Source: an uncultured Spirochaetaceae bacterium (GTDB taxonomy: Bacteria; Spirochaetota; Spirochaetia; Treponematales; Treponemataceae). Taken from it: a DNA stretch of 33,504 nt. Position 1 is the first letter of the stretch; the number at the start of each line of letters is the position of its first letter. Positions 26,448 to 32,741 of this stretch are shown piece by piece. Location of the stretch: contig CACYCX010000169.1 of the NCBI GenBank assembly GCA_902772975.1, forward strand, positions 1-33,504, read 5' to 3'. Made by a program: the position numbers and the translations under genes. The notes beneath the pieces are model-generated. The model did no database searches, was not told the origin of the DNA, and saw nothing but the letters and a program-made list of their open reading frames with translations.

Positions 26448-27129
26448 CTCCGTCATCGTCAAAATCGTCTTTTCCGTCATCATCATCGTCGTCTTCATCA
26501 TCATCGTCATCGTCGTCCGAATCCTTTGATGAATCGCGGTCGTCGTCATTCATGTCGAAGTCATCATCATCGTCATCGTCCTGAATGAGCGGATGCTTTA
26601 TTTTTGGAGTTGCTCCCGGCGGATCAAGCTTTTCGTGAATCATCGCTTCAGCTTCTTTTTCGCTGATACCAAGTGCGATGCAAACTTCATCGAGCAAAAG
26701 CTTTCTTGCTGAATCATATAACTTGCGTTCCTGAATCGGAAGCTCCTTAACCTTGCTTCTGTTGTAAAGGCAGCGGACGATTGTAGCAATGTCGATTATG
26801 CTTCCTTTTTTGAGGAGCTCCAGGTTTGTCTGATAACGAAGCTTCCAGTCTGAAGTAATCGGCTCAAAGTCTTCTGCAAGCATGTTGATTGCTTTCTTTG
26901 CGTCTTCCGGACCAACGATTGATCTGATGCCGATTTCTTTTGCATTGTCAACAGGAACCATAACAGTCATGTCGGAAACTTCGATGTAAATATTGTAATA
27001 CCAGATAACCTCGTCGCTATCCTTATCGAACTTTTCTTCCGTGATTTCCTTGATGACACCAACACCCTGACTCGGGTACACTATTTTCTGATTGAGCTTA
27101 AACTCTGTCTTTGGTTTTGACTTTGCCAT
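26431..27129 (-). CDS. carD: CarD-family transcription regulator with Asp-rich tail
   Basis: The 232-residue protein opens with a CarD/TRCF RNA-polymerase-interacting domain (about 8-75: 'LNQKIVYPSQGVGVIKEI', 'MVPVDNA') and a helical DNA-binding region ('LLKKGSIIDIATIVRCLYNRSK', 'LPIQERKLYDSARKLL', read in parts). CarD proteins bind the polymerase beta subunit and stabilise open promoter complexes. A C-terminal tail of 50 residues, from about 183, contains 35 aspartates and almost nothing else of order. Such tails are not part of the core family; it may mimic DNA or bind basic proteins (inference). There is no SD, and a strong promoter lies eight bases before the ATG, predicting a leaderless mRNA. 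ispDF overlaps its end. Confidence 0.93.
   Translation of the reverse strand: MAKSKPKTEFKLNQKIVYPSQGVGVIKEITEEKFDKDSDEVIWYYNIYIEVSDMTVMVPVDNAKEIGIRSIVGPEDAKKAINMLAEDFEPITSDWKLRYQTNLELLKKGSIIDIATIVRCLYNRSKVKELPIQERKLYDSARKLLLDEVCIALGISEKEAEAMIHEKLDPPGATPKIKHPLIQDDDDDDDFDMNDDDRDSSKDSDDDDDDDEDDDDDDGKDDFDDDGDDDDF
26434..26590. repeat. Low-complexity GAT/GAC codon tract
   Basis: The DNA encoding the CarD tail is a near-continuous run of GAT and GAC codons on the minus strand (GTC/ATC on the plus strand). Such tracts are prone to slippage, so tail length may vary between strains. The same tract read in another frame gives the Met/Thr-rich upstream extension of ispDF. Confidence 0.85.
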
Positions 27130-27137
27130 ATTCAGAT

Positions 27138-27166
27138 ATTATAGCACTTTTTTAGAAAAATATCAA
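27138..27166 (-). promoter_or_regulatory. Strong carD promoter, leaderless start
   Basis: On the minus strand -35 TTGATA (27161-27166), a 17-nt spacer and a perfect -10 TATAAT (27138-27143) leave eight bases to the carD ATG at 27129. The predicted start of RNA is at or within a base or two of the ATG. Confidence 0.75.
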
Positions 27167-27246
27167 ATATCTGCAATTGAATTATCGTATTTTATGGCAA
27201 AAATTATCAATAATTGCAAAATATTCAATAATTTTCAAAGTTTTGC

Positions 27247-27275
27247 TTGCAATCATTTTCCTTTTCCTTTAGACT
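27247..27275 (+). promoter_or_regulatory. Candidate promoter of the DEAD-box gene
   Basis: -35 TTGCAA (27247-27252), a 17-nt spacer and a weak -10 TAGACT (27270-27275) lie in the divergent gap with carD. The implied leader of about 90 nt has a CCTGC/GCAGG hairpin just after the start. Long structured leaders are common for cold-shock helicase genes, but no known cold-shock element was recognised. The gap between this promoter and that of carD is AT-rich and holds nothing else recognisable. Confidence 0.45.
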
Positions 27276-27371
27276 GTTAACTCCTGCATAGGGCAGGTAA
27301 AATTTGTATTTAGTGCGCAATGCCATGGTTTTTCTTGAATGATGTGGCTCGCCGCACTGTTTGAGGAAAAT

Positions 27372-29432
27372 ATGGAAGAAACAATCTCTTTTGAAGACCT
27401 CGGTCTGGATGAGCAGACCCTGGCCGCTATTGCCAAAAAAGGCTTTGAAGTCCCATCACCAATTCAGGTACTTGCAATTCCGCGTCTTTTGAACGGGGAT
27501 GCAAATGTAATTGCACGGGCACGCACCGGTACCGGAAAAACGGCCGCCTTTGGTCTTCCGATTGTGCAGCGTCTTCGTGACGGCGGAAATTGTGTCCGCG
27601 CACTGATTCTTGAGCCGACGCGCGAGCTTGCCGTTCAGACTTGCCGCGAGATGCAGTCATTTACAGAAGGAAAGAATCCGCATACATGTGTAGTTTACGG
27701 CGGCGCTTCAATGGGTGAGCAGATGCGTGAACTTAGACGCGGTGCTGATATTGTTGCAGGAACTCCGGGACGCGTTAAGGACCTGATTGACAGAGGCGTG
27801 CTTGATATTTCTAAAATCGAATATTTTATTCTTGATGAAGGCGATGAAATGCTCGACATGGGCTTTATCGAAGACATCGAAGAAATTTTCAGCAGCGCAA
27901 ACGAAAACTGCCGCATACTTCTTTTCAGTGCCACAATGCCGGCGCCTATCCTTAAGATTGCCCAGAAGTTTATGGGCGAATACGAAATCGTTGAGGAAGA
28001 GGGTGTTCTTGAAGAGCCGCTTTTAATTGAACAGAGATACTGGATGCTCCGTGAGGGCGATAAGATTGAAGGTCTTGTACGCCTTATAGATTCAAATCCT
28101 GATTTCTTTGGCCTTGTATTTACGCAGACAAAAAATGATGCTGATAATGTAAGCCGCCGTCTTGATGAAAAAGGCTATGAAGTTGCAGCGCTCCATGGGG
28201 ACATTCCGCAGAGTCAGCGTGAAAAAATTCTTGCGCGCTTCAGAAGCAAAAAGACACGCATCCTTGTAGCAACAGATGTTGCGGCCCGCGGAATTGATAT
28301 TACGGGCTTGAGCCATGTCGTAAACTATTCGCTTCCATTTGATGCATCGACATATGTGCACAGAATCGGACGAACAGGCCGTGCAGGTTCTACAGGCTGC
28401 GCAATTACCTTTGTGTGTCCTAATGAAAGAAGAAAACTCAACTTTTTAAAGAGCGCCGTTGCAAAGGCAAGTAAAGGTGATTTGATTGAAGGCGAAATTC
28501 CTGCAATCGAAGATGTCCTTGCAATTAAGAGGGCAAGCCTTTTTGACCAGATGAAAAAATCGCTCGGCCTGACTGCTGCTCCTGCTGTTTCTTCTGTTGT
28601 TTCAGCTGAAGGAAAGCCTGATGTTGATGATGAAATAATTCCGCTTGAGGAATCTGAAAATAAAGACGCAGGAATTATTGATGACGCTGATTCCAATCAG
28701 AATGCCGTACCTGATCAGGAGACGGTTCCGGAATCCGCGGCGTCCTCTGGCGCTATCGGAGTTAAAATTCCACAAGAATTTAAAATTCCTGTGGAATTTA
28801 AGGATATGGCAGCTGAGCTCTGCGCAAACAACGAGCCGATTGATATGCTTGGCGCGGTGCTTTCTGTAGTATACGGAAAGGCACTTGATAAAAAGCGCTA
28901 TGGAAAAATTGATGCAGTTTCTGACAAGAAGGGCCGCGACAGGGACCGCGAAAGAAACGGCAGGCTCGATCGACGCGACAGCTTCAATGCTCCGCGCTCA
29001 GACCAGATGCGCATTTATGTTCAGCTCGGACGCCGCGATGGTTACAATGCCCGCGAGATTGCTGAATATTTCAGCGACCTTCTCAATATCCCCGGCCGCC
29101 TTGTCGACAAAATCGATGTTTCTACAAACTTCTCCCTTCTCAATCTTCCTGTTGCAGAAGGTAACCGCGTTCTTGATATGGCAAGCCGTGACTCAACAAT
29201 TCCGCATATTCATGTTGATACAAAAAATGCGGTTAAAAAAGACGGCGGCCGGCGTGGCTTTGGCGGAAAGGGTGACGGTTTTGGAAGAGGCCGCGGACGC
29301 GGAAGGGATCGCGATCGTTTTGAAGAGCGCGGCGGATTTAAGAACAGTCACGGCCGTGTAAAGCCGCATACTGCAACTGAGCGCTCCGGTGCTTCTGCGT
29401 ACAAGAAAAGCAGCAAGGGGCGTGAGCTTTAA
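27372..29432 (+). CDS. DEAD-box RNA helicase with DbpA-type RNA-binding domain
   Basis: The start at 27372 is chosen because GAGGA (27363-27367) sits just upstream; the in-frame ATG at 27339 has no SD. The 686-residue protein has Q motif 'VPSPIQ', motif I 'ARTGTGKT', Ia 'PTRELA', Ib 'GTPGR', III 'SAT', V 'ATDVAARGID' and VI 'HRIGRTGRAG'. Motif II reads Asp-Glu-Gly-Asp (155-158) instead of DEAD. An acidic linker (about 400-470) precedes a DbpA-like RNA-binding domain (about 546-615, 'MRIYVQLGRRDGYNAREI'), and an Arg/Gly-rich tail ends the protein. The layout matches CsdA/DeaD helicases, which remodel rRNA and mRNA structure, notably in the cold. The convergent gene on the other strand begins 29 bases later, with no clear terminator. 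Confidence 0.94.
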   Translation: MEETISFEDLGLDEQTLAAIAKKGFEVPSPIQVLAIPRLLNGDANVIARARTGTGKTAAFGLPIVQRLRDGGNCVRALILEPTRELAVQTCREMQSFTEGKNPHTCVVYGGASMGEQMRELRRGADIVAGTPGRVKDLIDRGVLDISKIEYFILDEGDEMLDMGFIEDIEEIFSSANENCRILLFSATMPAPILKIAQKFMGEYEIVEEEGVLEEPLLIEQRYWMLREGDKIEGLVRLIDSNPDFFGLVFTQTKNDADNVSRRLDEKGYEVAALHGDIPQSQREKILARFRSKKTRILVATDVAARGIDITGLSHVVNYSLPFDASTYVHRIGRTGRAGSTGCAITFVCPNERRKLNFLKSAVAKASKGDLIEGEIPAIEDVLAIKRASLFDQMKKSLGLTAAPAVSSVVSAEGKPDVDDEIIPLEESENKDAGIIDDADSNQNAVPDQETVPESAASSGAIGVKIPQEFKIPVEFKDMAAELCANNEPIDMLGAVLSVVYGKALDKKRYGKIDAVSDKKGRDRDRERNGRLDRRDSFNAPRSDQMRIYVQLGRRDGYNAREIAEYFSDLLNIPGRLVDKIDVSTNFSLLNLPVAEGNRVLDMASRDSTIPHIHVDTKNAVKKDGGRRGFGGKGDGFGRGRGRGRDRDRFEERGGFKNSHGRVKPHTATERSGASAYKKSSKGREL

Positions 29433-29461
29433 TCCCTGATACCGATTTTTAGTAAATAAAT

Positions 29462-30370
29462 TTAGCGGAGCAGGCTGGCGGTTTCCTGCTGGCCATGCTC
29501 TGCGGCATATTCTTTAAGCCAGCGTTTAACCGGAACCTTCCAGTCGTCATTGTGAACGCCTTCGAGTAAAAATCTTTCGTAAATAAACTGCATGTATTCG
29601 ATAAGCGATTTTTTGTCAGCTTCAGAAATGTCAGTTGAATTTTTAAACATGTCGTTTAAGAATTTTACGCCGTCTTCAGCGGTAAAATACGGCCGCATAA
29701 TAAAAGTCATCATGTAAAGCGCGGCCGGAACGCAGTTAACGCTGTGCTGCTTAACATAAAGGACTGTTTCTGCAATATTGATTGCATCTGCATAAATTTC
29801 CGGGATCCATTTTTCCCGCTGCTCGTCAGTAAATTCAGGCATTTGCAGAAGGTTTCTGAAATAAGAAAAGCACAGCGTAACTACTGCAATATGAAGCGAC
29901 GGCACGCAAAGAAAATGCGGATCAAACATATGAATCAGTACAAAATATTTATTTTTATAATACTTTGGCCGCGCCGTTGTCGTCATGCAGTACTTGTAAA
30001 GGTCCGACGCTTCCTTGTATGCCTTTGCAATATAGTGAAGATATTCTTCCTGATATTTTTTTGCAGTCTTGCGGCCCAGAACATCAGCCATCATTGAAAG
30101 CGGCCTTATCCAGAAGCTTACAAAGCCAAGGTAATCATTTATCTTTGACGGAGTAAACGGAACTTTTTCATCCAAATCATTATCAACATGAATTACAGGC
30201 GTCCTGCTTAATTTGTGTCGCTGCAGAAATTGAATCATAAAAAAATCAATTGAAACAATCTTCATGTATGACATAAAGGCAGCAAAACAATGCCAGTGAG
30301 TAAGTGCCGTAATCCATGCGGGAAGAATCCCGTATTTTTTTATTGAATGAAAAGGATGCTTTTTTGCCAT
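29462..30370 (-). CDS. Unknown protein with PAP2-like motifs
   Basis: The 302-residue protein has no signal peptide but several hydrophobic stretches. Three short motifs appear in the order used by PAP2/IPC-synthase-type phosphotransferases: 'KYCMTTTARP' (126-135, one residue longer than KX6RP), 'PSLH' (157-160, in 'CVPSLHIAVV'), and 'KQHSVNC' (207-213), where the histidine is kept but the usual aspartate of HX3D is Cys213. This suggests a divergent, possibly inactive, membrane lipid phosphatase or transferase. The fold assignment is an inference from motifs only. Its ATG overlaps the metF stop by one base (TAATG), so it is translationally coupled to metF, with no evident biochemical link. 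Confidence 0.78.
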   Translation of the reverse strand: MAKKHPFHSIKKYGILPAWITALTHWHCFAAFMSYMKIVSIDFFMIQFLQRHKLSRTPVIHVDNDLDEKVPFTPSKINDYLGFVSFWIRPLSMMADVLGRKTAKKYQEEYLHYIAKAYKEASDLYKYCMTTTARPKYYKNKYFVLIHMFDPHFLCVPSLHIAVVTLCFSYFRNLLQMPEFTDEQREKWIPEIYADAINIAETVLYVKQHSVNCVPAALYMMTFIMRPYFTAEDGVKFLNDMFKNSTDISEADKKSLIEYMQFIYERFLLEGVHNDDWKVPVKRWLKEYAAEHGQQETASLLR

Positions 30371-31248
30371 TATCTGTTGCTTGCCTCAAAAATGTTGTCC
30401 AGATTCTGTATGATGGCTTTTGCAATTGCCGGCTTGTTCATCGTGTAAATGTGAATGCCGTTTATGCCGTTTGAAATCAAATCGATAATCTGGTCTGTTG
30501 CATATGCAATTCCGGCCTGGCGCAACGCATCCGGGTGGTCCTGAAAGCGGTCGCATATTGCAAGCAGCTTACGCGGAATAAATGCATTGGAAAGCTTTAT
30601 CATTTTTGGAATCTGGTTTACATTTGTGATCGGCATGATGCCTGCAAAAACCGGAACATGAATTCCCTTTGACTCCAGCCTGTAAAGGAAGCTGTAAAGC
30701 ATGTCGTTGTCAAAAATCATTTGGGTTGTAAGGAAGTCTGCCCCGGCGTCTACTTTATATTTGAGCTTTTCGATGTCATCGATTCTGTTTTTTGATTCAG
30801 GATGTCCTTCAGGATAACAGGCGCCTCCAACACAAAAGCCCTGCTGTTTTAAGAATGCGGTAAGCTCGGATGCATGCCTGTAGCCGCCGTCCGTTGCCTG
30901 TTCGCTCGTTAAGCCTTCCGGAATGTCGCCGCGCAATGCAAGGATATTTTCTATGCCCTTAGCCTTCATGTCGCCGGCGATTTCTGAAATCTTTTCTTTT
31001 GTTGCGTTTACGCAGGTAAGGTGAGTTAAGGCAGATACATTTGAATCCTGAATTATCTTTGTGATTTCAGTCGTGTGTACCTGAGTTGATCCGCCGGCTC
31101 CGTATGTTACGCTTATAAAATCCGGTTTGAGCGCGGCCAGTTCGCTTATCGTTGACGAAATGTTTTTAAAATTTGCTTCCTGCTTTGGAGGAAATACTTC
31201 AAATGAAAGAGTTACTTTTTTATTTTTGATTATATCTGAAATTTTCAT
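30370..31248 (-). CDS. metF: 5,10-methylenetetrahydrofolate reductase MetF
   Basis: The 292-residue protein is a standard-length bacterial MetF. It reduces methylenetetrahydrofolate to methyltetrahydrofolate with FAD, supplying methyl groups for methionine synthesis. The catalytic glutamate is Glu17 in 'SFEVFPPK'; FAD-binding 'ISVTYGAGGS' and 'ILALRGDIP' are intact; 'FLTTQMIFDNDMLYSF' carries the folate-binding pattern. The first codon is preceded by a perfect -10 box nine bases away and by no SD, so the mRNA leader is predicted to be about 1-3 nt. The downstream gene overlaps by one base. No S-box, SAM riboswitch or folate riboswitch could fit in so short a leader. Confidence 0.97.
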   Translation of the reverse strand: MKISDIIKNKKVTLSFEVFPPKQEANFKNISSTISELAALKPDFISVTYGAGGSTQVHTTEITKIIQDSNVSALTHLTCVNATKEKISEIAGDMKAKGIENILALRGDIPEGLTSEQATDGGYRHASELTAFLKQQGFCVGGACYPEGHPESKNRIDDIEKLKYKVDAGADFLTTQMIFDNDMLYSFLYRLESKGIHVPVFAGIMPITNVNQIPKMIKLSNAFIPRKLLAICDRFQDHPDALRQAGIAYATDQIIDLISNGINGIHIYTMNKPAIAKAIIQNLDNIFEASNR

Positions 31249-31257
31249 ATGTCTTTA

Positions 31258-31285
31258 ATTATAGTCAAAACTCCGTTTATTTCAA
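31258..31285 (-). promoter_or_regulatory. metF promoter, near-leaderless
   Basis: On the minus strand -35 TTGAAA (31280-31285), a 16-nt spacer and a perfect -10 TATAAT (31258-31263) leave nine bases to the ATG at 31248. The promoter lies in the 66-bp gap after the NFACT gene, so metF and the downstream gene can be expressed independently of it. Confidence 0.65.
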
Positions 31286-31314
31286 GGAATCAGGTTGTGT
31301 GTCTCAGGCTGCCT

Positions 31315-32739
31315 TTATATGCCTTCAGCTTCCTGCCTTAATGAATCAAGCCGCTTAAGACGCTTTTCATCAAGCTCAATCGTAATGTTTTTTTCGTGAG
31401 ACGGAAGTACAAGCCCCTTAGGACCGTTTTTTGCGCGGCGCAGATTTTTTACCTGAGTATAATACAAGTCTGCTTTTCTTGCAGCGCGTGCTTTTGAATA
31501 ATAGACGGCAAGGTTTCCTGCATCAAGAAGAATATCGAGGGGAACGGTTTTGCCTGCCCTGTATTTGATGAATATGTAGCCGCCCGGACAATCCCTTGTA
31601 TGAAGCCACATGTCGCTTCCCTTAACGTGATGGCGCAAAAGCTCGTCGTTTTCGTTTGCATCGCGGCCTACAAGAATGTACCAGCCGTTTACCGTATAAT
31701 CAAGTCCGGGATGAGTTTTTTTCTGCTGCTGTTTGGGCGTAGTATCCTTTCGGAGAAGCTGCTCGATGCGTACAGGATTTTTTTCAGTAAGGATATCGTT
31801 ATATGCCTTTTCAAGGGCGCTGAGTTTTTTCTCCGCAAGAGCGATTTCTGATTCAAGCTCTTCAAAACCGGACGCCTCTTTTTTATAAAGGTCATAATAC
31901 ACGGCCGCGTTTTCGTGAGCACTTTTTTTAGGATCAATTTTTATCCGTACAGTATTTCCTGTTTCGCAATCCTCGCATTCCAAAAATTCAGATTTGCCGT
32001 CGATTAAGTGGCCGAACGCCAGAATAAGATCGCCCTGATGTTTTTTTTGCGCCGAAAGAGAAAAGCTTTCCCGTTTTGCCCGGAGCCGCTCCAGTGCATT
32101 CAGCTGGCGGGAATGCCGCGCCGTATACCATTTTTCTGCTTTTTCAAGAAGAGATTCCCTTGATAATGCCGCGGCGTGCTCGCTGTACCATACGTCAACT
32201 TTTTCGTTAAACGACTTTAATTCACCAAGCTCGCTAAAATCGCGCACCGGAAATTCTTTCTGAACTTTGTCAGGATTTTCTTCCGGCTCTACAAACAGAC
32301 CGCCTGTAACTTCGTTTTTGGCAGGGCGGCGGAACATCGTGTCCAGAATATTATTCTGCGTATCGCATAAAATAATGTTTCCGGCGTTGCTCCAGAGGCG
32401 GATGTACATTATGAAATTTTCATCGCCGTGAGACAGCTCAAGCTTTACGATTCGCTCAAGCCGGATTTGTCTGCACGATGTTATTTTTGCGCCGCGGATT
32501 TTTGATTTTAAGAATTCCATAAAGCGCAGTGGCTTTTCGTTTTTGGGAATCCGCCGCCGCGTTTCGTTTATGCGGCTTGCGCCTGCGGCAGTACAGACAA
32601 GCACTGTTTTTGCACTTCCGTTTTTGTAAGTGTAAAAGGCGATTGAATCATAACCGGGCTGGATGATGTCCTGAATAAAGCTTCCTTCTAAATCCAGCTC
32701 GCTTAAGATTAAATTTATTTCGTTGCAGTTAAGTGACAT
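31315..32739 (-). CDS. NFACT family protein, RqcH-like
   Basis: The 474-residue protein has an NFACT-N domain (about 1-190), a central coiled-coil/helical region (about 195-335, the arm that contacts the 50S subunit and tRNA in this family) and a C-terminal NFACT-R domain (about 345-445: 'GWYILVGRDANENDELL', 'DMWLHTRDCPGGYIFIK'). RqcH binds stalled large subunits and adds alanine tails to trapped peptides. The conserved Asp-Arg pair of the N-domain is Glu95-Arg96 here ('RLERIVKLEL'), a conservative change at a functionally important site. It is shorter than typical RqcH (about 560-570), mostly in the middle. Older annotations call it fibronectin-binding protein. It begins two bases after the stop of the upstream gene, with only a weak SD. 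Confidence 0.88.
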   Translation of the reverse strand: MSLNCNEINLILSELDLEGSFIQDIIQPGYDSIAFYTYKNGSAKTVLVCTAAGASRINETRRRIPKNEKPLRFMEFLKSKIRGAKITSCRQIRLERIVKLELSHGDENFIMYIRLWSNAGNIILCDTQNNILDTMFRRPAKNEVTGGLFVEPEENPDKVQKEFPVRDFSELGELKSFNEKVDVWYSEHAAALSRESLLEKAEKWYTARHSRQLNALERLRAKRESFSLSAQKKHQGDLILAFGHLIDGKSEFLECEDCETGNTVRIKIDPKKSAHENAAVYYDLYKKEASGFEELESEIALAEKKLSALEKAYNDILTEKNPVRIEQLLRKDTTPKQQQKKTHPGLDYTVNGWYILVGRDANENDELLRHHVKGSDMWLHTRDCPGGYIFIKYRAGKTVPLDILLDAGNLAVYYSKARAARKADLYYTQVKNLRRAKNGPKGLVLPSHEKNITIELDEKRLKRLDSLRQEAEGI

Positions 32740-32741
32740 TC

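Noticed and set aside
26128-26529. 133-codon plus-strand frame over ispD and the carD tail
   Set aside because: Antisense shadow of two well-supported genes; its Ile/Val-rich end is the complement of the Asp codons.
26450-26549. 34-residue Met/Thr-rich N-terminal extension of IspDF
   Set aside because: It is only the Asp codon tract of carD read in another frame; IspD normally starts just before the VIVAAG motif.
28885-29361. 158-codon frame in the 3' part of the helicase gene
   Set aside because: Out-of-frame with the DbpA-like domain and Arg/Gly tail, no SD, no recognisable motif.
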